NCBI RefSeq assembly: GCF_003576645.1
Contig: NC_044920.1
Span: 17,284,303-17,348,302, forward strand
From: Ipomoea triloba
Taxonomy: Eukaryota > Streptophyta > Magnoliopsida > Solanales > Convolvulaceae
DNA length: 64,000 nucleotides
Direction of reading: 5' to 3'
This document shows, piece by piece, positions 1-11,099 of the stretch. The notes beneath the pieces were generated by a model, which saw only the letters and a program-made list of their open reading frames with translations, had not been told where the DNA came from and did not search any database. Made by a program: the position numbers and the translations under genes. The first letter of the stretch is position 1. Each line of letters begins with the position of its first letter.

Positions 1-112
1 GAATGAATATATATTCACAGTAGTGAACTGTGAATATGTATATATGTGAATGTATATATATTCATTCACAGTGAAATATGTATATATATTCACAGTTCAG
101 TGTTGTGTACTG

Positions 113-171
<59 letters not shown>
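1..171. repeat. AT microsatellite with short palindromes
   Basis: The left edge holds imperfect copies of TGAATATATATTCA and CACAGT/ACTGTG words, followed by an uninterrupted (TA)n run from about 115 to 169. The small ORFs here only encode runs of alternating Ile-Tyr from (TA)n, so I see no gene. Confidence 0.9.
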
Positions 172-804
172 CAGAACACACCATTCTACGTACTAAAACG
201 CACCAGAGGACCGATAAAACACACCATTCCACACAATATACCAAATGCACCTATTTACTAAAAATTCATCAATATACTTAATAAAACACATCATTCTACG
301 TTTTAAAATGTACCACAACGTGTCTCATGTCAGATTATAAGCATACACTATTTACACATTAGAAAGCATGTGCTAAAATATGCACCATTCTACGTATTAA
401 AATGCACCATTTTACGTATTAAAATGCACCACACTTATTAGAAACACATGTGTTAAAATACACATCATTCAATGTATTAAAATGCACCAAACGACGTATT
501 AAAACACACCATTCCACAACATAGTTACACATCATTCTACGTATGAAAATGCACCAGCAGATAGATTAAAACACACCATTCCACAACATAGTTAATGCCC
601 CAACATACGTAATAAAACGCACCACAACATGTATTCAAACGCACCACACTATGTACTAAAATGCACCATTTCAATTCATGTAATATAAATACTAAAATTA
701 CCATTATAACCTCACTTAAACATACGCGAATTTCAGTAGGATTAATGAAATTGGACGGTGCAGATTAGGCCGCATGACCGCACCGAAGCTCGTCGCCGCA
801 TTGG

Positions 805-810
<6 letters not shown>
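172..810. repeat. (TA)n-bounded word-array element, copy 1
   Basis: A degenerate array of the words CACACCATTC, TACGTATTAAAA and ATGCACCA fills the interval. The right end is a conserved GC-richer tail (TTAGGCCGCATGACCGCA then CGCATTGGAACAAA) that enters the next (TA)n run. The same array and tail recur at about 2840-3530 and 32563-33326, so this is one dispersed family inserted in or carrying (TA)n. No coding potential is visible. It could be a Micron-like MITE or a Helitron-like non-autonomous element. I cannot see target duplications because the flanks are microsatellite. Confidence 0.7.

Positions 811-890
<80 letters not shown>
811..890. repeat. (TA)n microsatellite
   Basis: About 80 bp of uninterrupted TA dinucleotides lie between two word-array elements. 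Confidence 0.95.
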
Positions 891-894
<4 letters not shown>

Positions 895-1704
895 TGCGCT
901 CTCATGCGAACTCTCGCCCAGGTAGAAAATGAGAACGCTCCACAGTCGTCCACGTGTCCAGATCAACAAATCAGATGCAATTATAAAAAAATAACGCGGT
1001 GGCATTTTCGTAAATAACTGGAACTTTGGTGCACCTAGTTTCACTTACAAGTGCACCTAGTTTCACTTAAAAGTGCACCTAATTTCACTTACAAGTGCAC
1101 CTATTTTCGAACATATTTTCACTTACAAGTGCGAGTAATTTACCTTGTTAATATTCATGCACCTATTTTCGCAAATATTTTCACTTACAAATGCAAGTAA
1201 TTTACCTTGTTAATATTCATGCACCTGGGTGCAACCTAGGTGCACCTAGTTTTAACATAGGTTGCACCTAGTTATAACATTAGGTGCACTTAGTATTGAT
1301 ACTCACTGTACAATTCACTTGCACCTGTAATACATTTTACTTGCACTTGTGCAAGTAATTTACTTTGTTAACATTCATGCACATGGTTGTAACTTATGTG
1401 CACCTAGTTATAACATTAAGTGCACCTAGTTATAATATTAGGTTCACTTAGTATTAATGCTCATTGTAGAATTTACTTGCACTTGTAATACATTTTACTT
1501 GCACGTGTGCACCTATTTTCACTTGCAGGTGCAAGTAATTTACCTTGTTAACATTTATGCACCTGGGTGCACCTATGTGCACCTAGTTATAACATGACGT
1601 GCACCTAGTTATAACGTTAAGTGCAACTACATTCCGGACATGTGTCGCGGCTGTAATTCGTCCGCATTTCTCTCCTGGGCGGCCAGTACGCATTTGAACG
1701 CGAT

Positions 1705-1706
<2 letters not shown>
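891..1706. repeat. Word-array element with GTGCACCTAG words
   Basis: After a unique GC-richer head (GGGTTGCGCTCTCATGCG) the interval is built from many degenerate copies of TTTCACTTACAAGTGCACCT and CACCTAGTTATAACATTAGG. It ends in a tail with GCATTTGAACGCGATCC before the next (TA)n. The repeated GTGCAC palindrome is the core of the words. No coding sequence is seen. The position between two (TA)n tracts and the CATTTGAA tail match the other word elements of this window. Confidence 0.65.
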
Positions 1707-1743
<37 letters not shown>

Positions 1744-1830
1744 TCAGGTGCGGTCGTGCTCTCCCGTCCGGCCATGCAATCACACACCACTCAATGTTAC
1801 GAAATACACCACTCAATGTTAAGAAACACT
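1707..1830. repeat. (TA)n plus fragment of the GCACC element family
   Basis: (TA)n at 1707-1738 is followed by a fragment with GTGCGGTCGTGCTCTCCCGT and two copies of ACACCACTCAATGTTA. This resembles the ends of the element at 40547-40900. It looks truncated. Confidence 0.55.
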
Positions 1831-2837
1831 GATGAGGAGAGTAGCATTCAACCATGGTGGGAGGGAAGATACACAAAGAAAAAAAAAACACTGTGGCTCT
1901 ACTAGAGCTAATGGTACAAACTCAAGTAAAACAAACGCAGAGCATTACCAAGAAGAAGCCAAGAAGAGCAATCGACAAAGGTTACCAAAGCGATCGATCC
2001 ACCACCGCCAAAATGTTAGTCACACAGCATTGCCGCCGATCGCCGTTCTTCGTCGCCGTCAGCGAGAAGGGCCGTTGTTGCTGCTAATGCTAGAACGTAG
2101 ATCGAGACAAAAAAAGGTTTTGTTAATATTTTTTGTGTATTTCGAAAGATTTTTTTTTATTTTGAAACATACACATATTAAGGTAACAAAATTGAATGTG
2201 TGTGTGTATATATATATATACACACTAGTATTTTATACGCGCGATGCGCGAAAACTTATGCCCAATATTAAAATATTAATAAATACAAATAAATAAAATT
2301 TATAATTCAAATTATATATACACAAATAATATATGTATTTTATACACACATAAATGATTTACCATTAATAGAAATTTAATTAAAATATAATTAACCATTA
2401 ATTAATTATATAATAATTTTAATAAAATGACAATTAAAGAATAGGGAAAAGATATGATAGATATAGGTGTATGGTAATAATGATGGAGTTAAAAGTAACG
2501 GTGTTATAACGGTGTAAGGGTAGTTTTGTATAACAATAATGTAGTAAGGACAATTTTGTTTAATAACATTGAAGTGTACAACATTTAAAGTAAAATGTAC
2601 ACATTTATTAGCATCCAAAAACATGGACATAAATCAAGGATATAACCTTGATTGGGACTTATTATGTTTTTAGATATATATATATATATATATATATATA
2701 AAGAGAGAGAGAGAGAGAGAGTCATCATTAGGTGCGGTCTGGTCATTAGATGTGGTCGTGCGGTCTATTTTTAGCCATTAGATCAGATCAAGTCATCAAA
2801 TCAACATGCAACATATATATATATATATATATATATA
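1831..2837. other. AT-rich intergenic stretch, no gene recognised
   Basis: Nothing with convincing coding features is seen. Two overlapping ORFs (1832-2296 and 1854-2087) give low-complexity basic peptides without recognisable motifs. The stretch is AT-rich, with a (TA)n/(GA)n microsatellite at about 2674-2721 and (TA)n again at 2814-2838. Confidence 0.6.
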
Positions 2838-3537
2838 TGTTACAAAACACACCATTCTACGTACTAAAACACACCAGAGGACCGATAAAACACATCATTC
2901 CAGAGTATAACCAAATGCACCTATTCACTTAAAATTCATCAATATACGTGATAAAATGCATCATTCAACGTATTAAAATGTACCACAACGTGCCTCATGT
3001 AAGATTATAAGCATACACTATTTACACATATTAGAAACACATGTGCTAAAATATACACCATTCTACGTATTAAAATGCACCACAACGTGTGTTAAAATGC
3101 ACAATTCCGCTCGTTGAAAATCCACATCCCAGATTATAAACATGCACTATTCCACTTATTAGAAACACATGTGTTAAAATACACACCATTCTACGTATTA
3201 AAATGCACCAGAGGACATATTAAAACACACCATTCCACAACACAGTTACACACCATTCTACGTATGAAAATGCACCAGCGGATAGATTAAAACACATCAT
3301 TCCACAACACAATTAATGCACCAACATACGTAACAAAATGCACCACATCATGTACTCAAACGCATCACACTATGTATTAAAATGCACCATTTCAGTCCAC
3401 GTAATATAGATACTAAAATTACCATAATACCCCACTTAAACATACGCGAATTCCAGTTGGATTAATGAAACCGAATGATGAAGATTAGGCCACACGACCG
3501 CATGGGAGCTCCCCGTCGCATTTGAATAAATAAATAA

Positions 3538-3540
<3 letters not shown>
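2838..3540. repeat. (TA)n-bounded word-array element, copy 2
   Basis: This is a close relative of the interval 172-810: the same start (ACACACCATTCTACGTACTA), the same order of CACC/TACGTATTAAAA words, and the same tail (GCCACACGACCGCATGGGAG then CGCATTTGAATAAA). It ends in (TAAA)n and (TA)n. No coding sequence is present. Confidence 0.7.
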
Positions 3541-3587
<47 letters not shown>

Positions 3588-3690
3588 ATATTTATATATA
3601 GAGTCATAATCAGGTGTGGCCGCGTCTTAACGTGCGGCCAGTGCGATCGCACCACTATGTATACCAATATACACCACTCAATGTTAGTGT
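3541..3690. repeat. (TA)n and partial GCACC-element end
   Basis: After (TA)n there is TCATAATCAGGTGTGGCCGC and CACCACTCAATGTTA, matching the left end of the element at 40547-40900 and, inverted, the one at 63565-63912. Only this end is present. Confidence 0.6.
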
Positions 3691-4056
3691 TGGTTTTATG
3701 AATTTTGAGTAGTCAAAGGCAGGCCAACACTACCTGTTAGAATAGCGAGAATATAGGAAATATGTAGGAAAATATAGCGAGAGAATATAGGTATTATATT
3801 GCTCAAAATTGCCTTCCTTTCTCCATGAATGGATGGTCTGTTTATACATATTTTGGGCCTAGAGCCCTACAAAGAATAAGAATTCTAGACTATCTCATAT
3901 TGGGAGTCCCTGTTATATACATTATAACTAACAAACCCTAATCTTGCTAATATTATAAGTGTTAAGTCCAATCCTTATTGAACTCTTGGGTAGCTCTGCG
4001 TTGGGTCTCCTTCTTGGGCTTTCTTGATCTACTTGCACTCTTGGGCCGATACATGT
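3691..4056. other. Left flank of the hAT insertion, possible retroelement LTR remnant
   Basis: This stretch, together with 10255-10480 on the far side of the hAT element, formed one continuous sequence before the insertion. It contains polypyrimidine and TATA-like patches but no ORF. The right half (10255-10480) carries two diverged copies of a segment with TTTCGTGGATACGAAGTCTC. An old LTR is possible but unproven. Confidence 0.35.
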
Positions 4057-4750
4057 AGCCCAGGTAGACGTGATCGCGGTTCGGTTCCAGTTCCGAACCG
4101 TCGGTTCACGGTTCTTGGTTTCTCTAAACCGGAACCGGAACCGGAACCTTATATTAAGGTTCCGGTTCTGGTTCGAACCGCCGGTTCTAACCGGCATTTT
4201 TTAATTTTTTTTTTGGTAAATTTGTAGTATTAAATATTAATGTATTATGACTATTAAGATATTAATATTATCGCACAAATTTTTAAGTTATCTTATTTTT
4301 TAATTTTAACAAATAATAATGAGTCCATTACTATCATTTTCATTTTCAAATATCTTGTTGAGTTATTGACTTGTTGTAACTTGTAACATAATTGTGTATT
4401 TGTGTGGCCAAGTAGTGAAGTAGGCAAGTAGTAATTAGTAAGTATACAACATACAATTGATAAGTTCATTGGATTTCATTTCAAATCAGTGAAAAGAATA
4501 CATTACATTGGTTACAAAATTCAAATCTCATATATTATTGACTACTCAATTCTTAAAATCTAGAATACATTGGTTATAATAATACATTGATTTTCTCTAA
4601 ACTTTAATGTTAAACAAAAAAAAATAATAACAATTTTGGGCTTGCACTTAATTTTACCAAGATTAAGTTGCCTACGTATCTTATTAAAAGTTCAATAAGA
4701 ATCAAAGTCTACGTAGTTCTTTTACCTTTTTTTTTTTTGGAATTAGGACT

Positions 4751-7594
4751 TTAGGAGTCGGTTTGTTCCCCTTCGGTTGCAGTAGTGGTTGCATCATCGG
4801 AAAAGAAATCGTTGATGATGCCTGACTTATCATTCTCTTGTTCTATAATTTTTGCCAATCCCCAATCGGATGTGCAAACTTGAATTTCAATTGACTGTGG
4901 CATCATTCTTGAACGAGTCTTGTCCAACATGTTTCCACCTGCACTAAACTCCTGTTCAACTGCTACTGTAGAAGCAGGAGTTCCAAAAATTTCCTGTTCA
5001 ACTGCTACTGTAGAAGCAGGAGTTCCAAAAATTTGTTTTTCAACTGCTACTGTAGAAGCAGGAGTTCCAAAAATTTGTTTTGCAATAATAGATAAAATAG
5101 CAGGAGTTCCAAAAATTTGTTTTGCAATAATAGATAAAATAGGAAAATTTTTTTCGTGGTCTTTCCACCACTGCAAAACATCAAGATTATTATTTTCGTG
5201 GTCTTTCCACCACTGCAAAACATCAAGATTATTATCATCGTGGTCTTTCCACCACTGCAAAACATCAAGATTATTATCATTATCTAAAAATACAAACTCA
5301 GTATTTAAATATATCTCCGCCTCGGATAATGCTGAAGATGATGAACTAGTCCCGCAAAATACATGCTCTAGCTAACAGGTTAAAGCCTCTACTTCGTAGA
5401 GATGANAGCAGGAGTTCCAAAAATTTGTTTTGCAATAATAGATAAAATAGGAAAATTTTTTTCGTGGTCTTTCCACCACTGCAAAACATCAAGATTATTA
5501 TCATTATCTAAAAATACAAACTCAGTATTTAAATATATCTCCGCCTCGGATAATGCTGAAGATGATGAACTAGTCCCGCAAAATACATGCTCTAGCTAAC
5601 AGGTTAAAGCCTCTACTTCGTAGAGATGATTGTGAGCTTTGTGAAGTACTTCGAGAAGACGTACTAATATTCAACGACGGACCATAAGCTTGTAAATATT
5701 CTTCACACAAACTATGAAATAAACTTGTTATTTCATTATGTATAGCATTGACATTAACATAGTTTGGATCATCAGGATCATCTAATTCTAAACATTCATA
5801 ATAAGTTGGATCATCAGGATCATCTAATTCTAAACATTCATAATAAGTTTGTAAAAAAGTACCATCTAATTCTAAACATTCATAATAAGTTTGTAAAAAA
5901 GTACTTAAACCATATAATTTACAATAATAAGTTTGTAAAAAAGTACTTAAACCATATAATTTACAACGAGGATCAAAACACATTGCAATTAAATAAATAA
6001 TAGGAATATTTCTATAATAATATAAAAACTTTGATCTAATGCATGCAATAGCATTACTCAAAATATCATCATCACGATATTCAAAAAGCTTACCAACACT
6101 CAAAATATCATCATCACGATATTCAAAAAGCTTACCAACAATAAAAATATCATCATCACGATATTCAAAAAGCTTACCAACAATATTTACAGCATAAATT
6201 AAAAATAAGTGTGTAGTAGGATAATACACACCGGACAAAGTCAAAGTGGCATCATTAAACTCTTTTAATAACTCACAAATCTTTGTGCAAGCATCCCAAT
6301 GTTGCGTAAACAAATGAATATCACTGTTGTTTGCAAAAAAAGAACATAACAAATCTTTATAATATATAGTACTACTAAGCAAAGTATAGGTAGAATTCCA
6401 ACGAGTTGGAACATCTCGAGGAAATCTTTTTGGAGGCATATTGTTTCTTTTGCAAAACCGACTAAACTCTTTTTGCGCATTGGGATGCTTCCACAAATAA
6501 ACAACAGCATCTCTAATAGGTTTAATACTACTACTAAGAGAAACTAAACCAGCTTGAACACATAGATTTAAAACATGACAAGCACACCTTTGGTGAAAAA
6601 ATTTACCTCCAAAATACGGTAGACATAATTCCTTAAGCGCAGGGATTACAGCAGTATTGTTGGATGCATTATCAAAACCAATTGTAAAAATTTTGTTAGT
6701 AATTTTATATTTATCAAATATACTTTGTAACTTACTGTAAATATTATGTGCACTATGTTGTTCATCAAAACACCGGAATGCAAGGATTCTTTTTTGCAAC
6801 CGCCATTCTTGATCTACCCAATGACAAGTAACGCCCAAATATGAATGTTCTCTCCAATGGTCGCTCCAAATGTCAGCACATATAGTAACACGCCCATTAT
6901 GTGTTTCCAAGTAAGAAATCAATCTCTTTTTTTCATCTTTATATAATTTATAAAGATGACGCGTAGCCGTTGTACGCGGTAAATCACACATTTGTGGATT
7001 TAATGCACCCCTGCAAAATTCTTTAAAGCCAACTTTCTGTCCAAAACTAAACGATAAATCGTCAATAGCAATCATTTTAGCAAACTTGCGTCTAGTTTGC
7101 TCATCTGAGTAACGAAATAAAGCAAACTTGCGTCTAGTTTGCTCATCTGAGTAACGAAATAAAGCACTAGATCGTCTAGTTTGCTCATCTGAGTAACGAA
7201 ATAAAGCACTAGATTTAGTTGTTTGCTCATCTGAGTAACGAAATAAAGCACTAGATTTAGTTGTATACCTCCCAATTTGTTGTTGTGTTTGTGTATTTAT
7301 AGTTGTATACCTCCCAATTTGTTGTTGTGTTTGTGTATTTACCTCTTTATCCGGATGTTTTGAAGTTATATGCTTTCGGTACGTCCCGTATCCACCGGAT
7401 TTGGACCATTGGTACTCTTTGTCACAATAATTACATTTAACTGTAATTCTTCCATCAGGGTGTTCAACTTTTTTCATGTGTACTCTGAAAAGATCGGATT
7501 TTTGTTTAGCAGCAGAAGGTTGAATTTCTTCGGGTTCCTCAACAGCAGAGGCATGTTGAGGTTCATTTATGGTCATTTGAGGGTTTGGATTCAT
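4751..7594 (-). pseudogene. hAT transposase (BED finger, RICESLEEPER-like), disrupted
   Basis: From the start at 7594 the protein begins MNPNPQMTINE. A BED-type zinc finger follows (CNYC then HITSKH, residues about 53-80). The catalytic RNase-H-like core contains ADIWSD and TIGFDNASNN, where the acidic residues of hAT transposases are expected. The main frame stops at 5570 after CILRD. The C-terminal dimerisation part (LQWWKDHEKNFPILS, IFGTPASTVAVE) continues in another frame down to 4751, so a frameshift lies near 5569; the same break is in the second copy near 5345. Several 14-residue blocks are repeated 2-4 times with a sliding offset (RYSDEQT, KLFEYRDDD, STFLQTYY, LILNIHNK, WWKDH, IFGTPASTVAVE). 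These come from 42-bp duplications and are probably assembly artefacts, not domains. It would cut and paste this element in the nucleus; in this form it cannot be functional. Confidence 0.88.
5101..5640. repeat. Direct duplication around a single N (5406)
   Basis: The segment from about 5407 to 5640 repeats the segment around 5101-5405, including the stop after CILRD on the minus strand. It begins immediately after an ambiguous base in GATGAN. This looks like two contig ends that overlap but were not merged. Confidence 0.8.
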
Positions 7595-8593
7595 GTCTTG
7601 GTAGTATGATTGTTGTTCTAAAAATTAGTGGTATTCATGTTCACTCGGAAATCCATGAACCGAATGCCGAGGAGGTTCAAAAAAAGGCGTTTCGCTTGGA
7701 AATCCATGAACCGAATGCTGGGGAGCTTCAAAAGAAGGATTTTCTCTTGAAAATCCATAAATCGAATGCCGTGGAGGTTCTACAGCAGGAGATTTGCCAC
7801 GATTTCCACAACTACCACTAGCTTGGCCTTCGTAGGAAAAGGATGCTCTGCTTGAACTATCCATGTAGAGTGTAGAGATATAAAAAATGTAGAGAAAATT
7901 GTAGGCAAGAGAGTAATCAAAGTATTGAGAGGGTGAGAGAGTTGGAGAGTAAGATATTGAAAGAATGAAAGTTGTGTAAAAAAATTGTAGTTGTAGACTT
8001 GTAGGTAAGAGAATAATCAGAATATTGAGAGAGTGAGAGTGAGAGAGTGAGAGAGTTAAATATTGAAAGTTGCGTAAAAAAATATTTTTGAAGTTATTAA
8101 TTTATTGAAGATAGAAGACTTATCTGTTGAAGTCTTGAAAGAGTTGAAGCTTCACTTGAAGGAGTTGAATCCTTGAATGCCTAATGAAGTGATGAAGATT
8201 GAAGAGTATACAAAAAAAATCCATTCTTACATTCTGACAAAAAAATATCCGTTCTTACAAATACAACGTTTATATTTTTAAAAAATTCCGAAATTTACGG
8301 ATTCAAAGCCTAAATTTTCAGAAGTTTTTGGCTCCCTTTTGCAGATATACCTCCAAAGCTGCAAAGGGAGCCAATAATTTTAATGAAGTGCCAGAGATTC
8401 TCTGCACTTCAAAATTTGCACATTAGAAAGCATTAAAGGAAGCCAAAGTGCAAAAAAAAAAGGGTGAAAGACAAGACTCAAGTGAGTCTTTGAATTTTCA
8501 AAGATTCAAAGACTCACTTGAGTCTTTGTACTGGCTACTGCCAGTGGGCAGTAGCAAGTAGCCAGTAAGGCTACTGCCGACTGGCAGTAGCCC
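7301..8593. repeat. First copy of a 1.29-kb duplication flanking the gap
   Basis: Positions 7301-8593 recur at 8786-10078 with a constant offset of 1485 and no difference I could find on reading both. The copy contains the 5' part of the transposase, the upstream ORF and the right subterminal region. Confidence 0.9.
7625..7864 (-). CDS. Upstream ORF of the hAT transposase (N-terminal extension?)
   Basis: This 79-codon ORF starts MDSSSRASFSYEG and carries three near-repeats of the type PRHSVHGFPSE. It lies in the same frame as the transposase start at 7594 and is separated from it only by one TAA (7625-7627) and ten sense codons. It is therefore either the true N-terminus of the transposase, cut by a stop, or a separate leader exon. 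The identical sequence with the identical stop occurs at 9110-9349. I do not recognise a domain in it. Confidence 0.45.
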   Translation of the reverse strand: MDSSSRASFSYEGQASGSCGNRGKSPAVEPPRHSIYGFSRENPSFEAPQHSVHGFPSETPFFEPPRHSVHGFPSEHEYH

Positions 8594-8780
8594 NNNNNNN
8601 NNNNNNNNNNNNNNNNNNNNNNNNNNNNNNNNNNNNNNNNNNNNNNNNNNNNNNNNNNNNNNNNNNNNNNNNNNNNNNNNNNNNNNNNNNNNNNNNNNNN
8701 NNNNNNNNNNNNNNNNNNNNNNNNNNNNNNNNNNNNNNNNNNNNNNNNNNNNNNNNNNNNNNNNNNNNNNNNNNNNNNNN
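8594..8780. other. Assembly gap (187 N)
   Basis: 187 consecutive N separate the two identical 1.29-kb copies. The last base before the gap and the first after it lie at opposite ends of the duplicated segment, as expected if one locus was placed twice. Confidence 0.99.
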
Positions 8781-8785
8781 GATTT

Positions 8786-10078
8786 AGTTGTATACCTCCC
8801 AATTTGTTGTTGTGTTTGTGTATTTACCTCTTTATCCGGATGTTTTGAAGTTATATGCTTTCGGTACGTCCCGTATCCACCGGATTTGGACCATTGGTAC
8901 TCTTTGTCACAATAATTACATTTAACTGTAATTCTTCCATCAGGGTGTTCAACTTTTTTCATGTGTACTCTGAAAAGATCGGATTTTTGTTTAGCAGCAG
9001 AAGGTTGAATTTCTTCGGGTTCCTCAACAGCAGAGGCATGTTGAGGTTCATTTATGGTCATTTGAGGGTTTGGATTCATGTCTTGGTAGTATGATTGTTG
9101 TTCTAAAAATTAGTGGTATTCATGTTCACTCGGAAATCCATGAACCGAATGCCGAGGAGGTTCAAAAAAAGGCGTTTCGCTTGGAAATCCATGAACCGAA
9201 TGCTGGGGAGCTTCAAAAGAAGGATTTTCTCTTGAAAATCCATAAATCGAATGCCGTGGAGGTTCTACAGCAGGAGATTTGCCACGATTTCCACAACTAC
9301 CACTAGCTTGGCCTTCGTAGGAAAAGGATGCTCTGCTTGAACTATCCATGTAGAGTGTAGAGATATAAAAAATGTAGAGAAAATTGTAGGCAAGAGAGTA
9401 ATCAAAGTATTGAGAGGGTGAGAGAGTTGGAGAGTAAGATATTGAAAGAATGAAAGTTGTGTAAAAAAATTGTAGTTGTAGACTTGTAGGTAAGAGAATA
9501 ATCAGAATATTGAGAGAGTGAGAGTGAGAGAGTGAGAGAGTTAAATATTGAAAGTTGCGTAAAAAAATATTTTTGAAGTTATTAATTTATTGAAGATAGA
9601 AGACTTATCTGTTGAAGTCTTGAAAGAGTTGAAGCTTCACTTGAAGGAGTTGAATCCTTGAATGCCTAATGAAGTGATGAAGATTGAAGAGTATACAAAA
9701 AAAATCCATTCTTACATTCTGACAAAAAAATATCCGTTCTTACAAATACAACGTTTATATTTTTAAAAAATTCCGAAATTTACGGATTCAAAGCCTAAAT
9801 TTTCAGAAGTTTTTGGCTCCCTTTTGCAGATATACCTCCAAAGCTGCAAAGGGAGCCAATAATTTTAATGAAGTGCCAGAGATTCTCTGCACTTCAAAAT
9901 TTGCACATTAGAAAGCATTAAAGGAAGCCAAAGTGCAAAAAAAAAAGGGTGAAAGACAAGACTCAAGTGAGTCTTTGAATTTTCAAAGATTCAAAGACTC
10001 ACTTGAGTCTTTGTACTGGCTACTGCCAGTGGGCAGTAGCAAGTAGCCAGTAAGGCTACTGCCGACTGGCAGTAGCCC
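8786..10078. repeat. Second copy of the 1.29-kb duplication
   Basis: This is identical in order and content to 7301-8593. It holds a second 5' fragment of the transposase (8782-9079, BED finger intact, running into the N gap) and the upstream ORF again (9110-9349). These should not be counted as extra genes. Confidence 0.9.
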
Positions 10079-10114
10079 AGTAGGCCACACCAGGCATGGC
10101 CTGGTGTGGCCTAC
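10014..10114. repeat. Subterminal palindromes of the hAT right end
   Basis: Multiple direct and inverted copies of GGCTACTGCC / GGCAGTAGCC lie at about 10017-10077. They are followed by a hairpin at 10080-10114 with a 16-bp perfect stem (GTAGGCCACACCAGGC) and a 3-base loop. Further inside are hairpins built from GGCTCCCTTTTGCAG/CTGCAAAGGGAGCC and AAGACTCA/TGAGTCTT. hAT transposases commonly bind subterminal repeats, so these may be binding sites; that role is inferred. Confidence 0.7.
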
Positions 10115-10254
10115 ATATTTATTTATTTTTTTTTAATTTTTTACGGTTCTGGAACCGGAACCGGTTCTGGTTCAAGATTCCCCAGAACCTACCGTACGGT
10201 TCCGGTTTCTACAGTACCGGTTCGAACCGAACCATGGTCATCCCTAAGCCCAGG

Positions 10255-10480
10255 CCTAGTGTATTATCCATCATCTAGTCCCCCACTTTCTTGAGATTTC
10301 GTGGATACGAAGTCTCTGGAAAGTATAGTTGTTCTTTTGGGCCGGTCTGCTTGGCCCAAGCCTAGTGTTATTATCCATCATCCAGTCCCCCATTTTTTTG
10401 GAATTTCGTGGATACGAAGTCTCTGGAAAGTATACTTAATCATTTTCTGATGATCGTCTTCAATTGTATCAACCTAAGAT
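10255..10480. repeat. Diverged direct repeats right of the hAT element
   Basis: Two copies (about 10252-10332 and 10366-10435) share CCTAGTGT, ATTATCCATCAT, AGTCCCCCA and CGTGGATACGAAGTCTCTGG. No ORF is present. Confidence 0.6.
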
Positions 10481-10790
10481 TTTTTTCTCCGACCGACCAC
10501 GTAGCATTATGCAAGTACAACAATTTCACACAAATACAACAACAATAACAAAAGAGAGTGATAAACAAATATAACAATTTCACACAAATTTAACAATAAG
10601 TATACACACACCTATAGAACAATATTTAAAGAAATCATTATAAAATTACGTAAATATAAAAAATATAAGGTTCACCGTCGTTCTTGTGTCATGGATATTT
10701 CTCCGGAGCGTACAAAATATGGATGTGTGTGTGTGAGCCTGCAATCAAGCCATTCGTGGTCAAAGGTTTCGCAATTTAGACAAAGGTGTT

Positions 10791-10994
10791 GTGTTCTACA
10801 TTCGCTACGCATCTACAATTGGTTTCTATATTGTTGTCCATCCCCCTACTGTTACTAAGAATATGGGTTCTGGGAAGCAGATCAAATCATCAAAGGAGGT
10901 AGCTATAGAGAAAGCGTCTAAGCCCAAACTGTTGTGCAGGTCATGTAACCAATTTGCACATCATGGTAGCCGTAATTGTCCATTAGCTGCATAG
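10791..10994 (+). pseudogene. Possible FAR1/MULE C-terminal zinc-knuckle remnant
   Basis: The end of this short ORF reads LLCRSCNQFAHHGSRNCP. This is a Cys-X2-Cys-X5/6-His-X4-Cys knuckle preceded by a Lys/Ser-rich stretch (MGSGKQIKSSKEVAIEKASK). The arrangement resembles the extreme C-terminus of FAR1-related proteins and Mutator-like transposases. The upstream region shows no transposase core, so at best it is a terminal exon or a fragment. Only the knuckle supports the call. Confidence 0.35.
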
Positions 10995-11099
10995 CGTTTA
11001 TTTTTTATTATATTGTTTTAACACTATGTTGTTTTAAAGGTACTTAGTTTGACTTTGTTGGTTTTTACCAATACAATAAACTTGGGTGTTTTGAATTCT

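Larger units (their letters stand above)
4065..10246 (-). mobile_element. hAT-superfamily DNA transposon, exact ends and 8-bp TSD
   Basis: The element starts TAGACGTGATCGCGGTTCGG and ends with the inverted equivalent (reverse complement TAGGGATGACCATGGTTCGG). Perfect 8-bp direct repeats AGCCCAGG flank it at 4057-4064 and 10247-10254. Eight-base duplications and TAGGG-type termini are typical of hAT elements. Both subterminal regions are dense in GGTTC/GAACC words (4077-4192 and 10143-10232). The right end adds strong palindromes. Inside, on the minus strand, lies a BED-finger/hAT transposase gene with a frameshift and stops. The apparent 6.18 kb length is inflated by a 187-N gap, a 1.29-kb copy on both sides of it, a 0.23-kb copy next to a single N at 5406, and 42-bp repeats, so the true element is probably about 4 kb. 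Confidence 0.92.

Noticed and set aside
46..281. Ile-Tyr repeat ORFs on both strands (also at 742-1044, 1706-1891, 3485-3667, 33282-33506, 33768-33992)
   Set aside because: They are translations of (TA)n microsatellites and have no coding signal.
891..1706. CRISPR-like arrays (also 33367-33817 and the other word arrays)
   Set aside because: Words are degenerate and irregularly spaced, repeats are not constant in length, and the DNA is plant nuclear.
1832..2296. A 154-codon basic ORF
   Set aside because: Low complexity, overlaps another frame, no motif, and it runs into AT microsatellite sequence.
5057..7340. 14-residue tandem repeats as real protein repeats of the transposase
   Set aside because: The units slide along the normal hAT sequence with a 42-bp period, and the same period appears in an unrelated Pack-MULE, so an assembly artefact is more likely.
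8782..9349. A second transposase gene copy
   Set aside because: Identical to 7301-8593 and adjacent to an N gap; treated as a false duplication.
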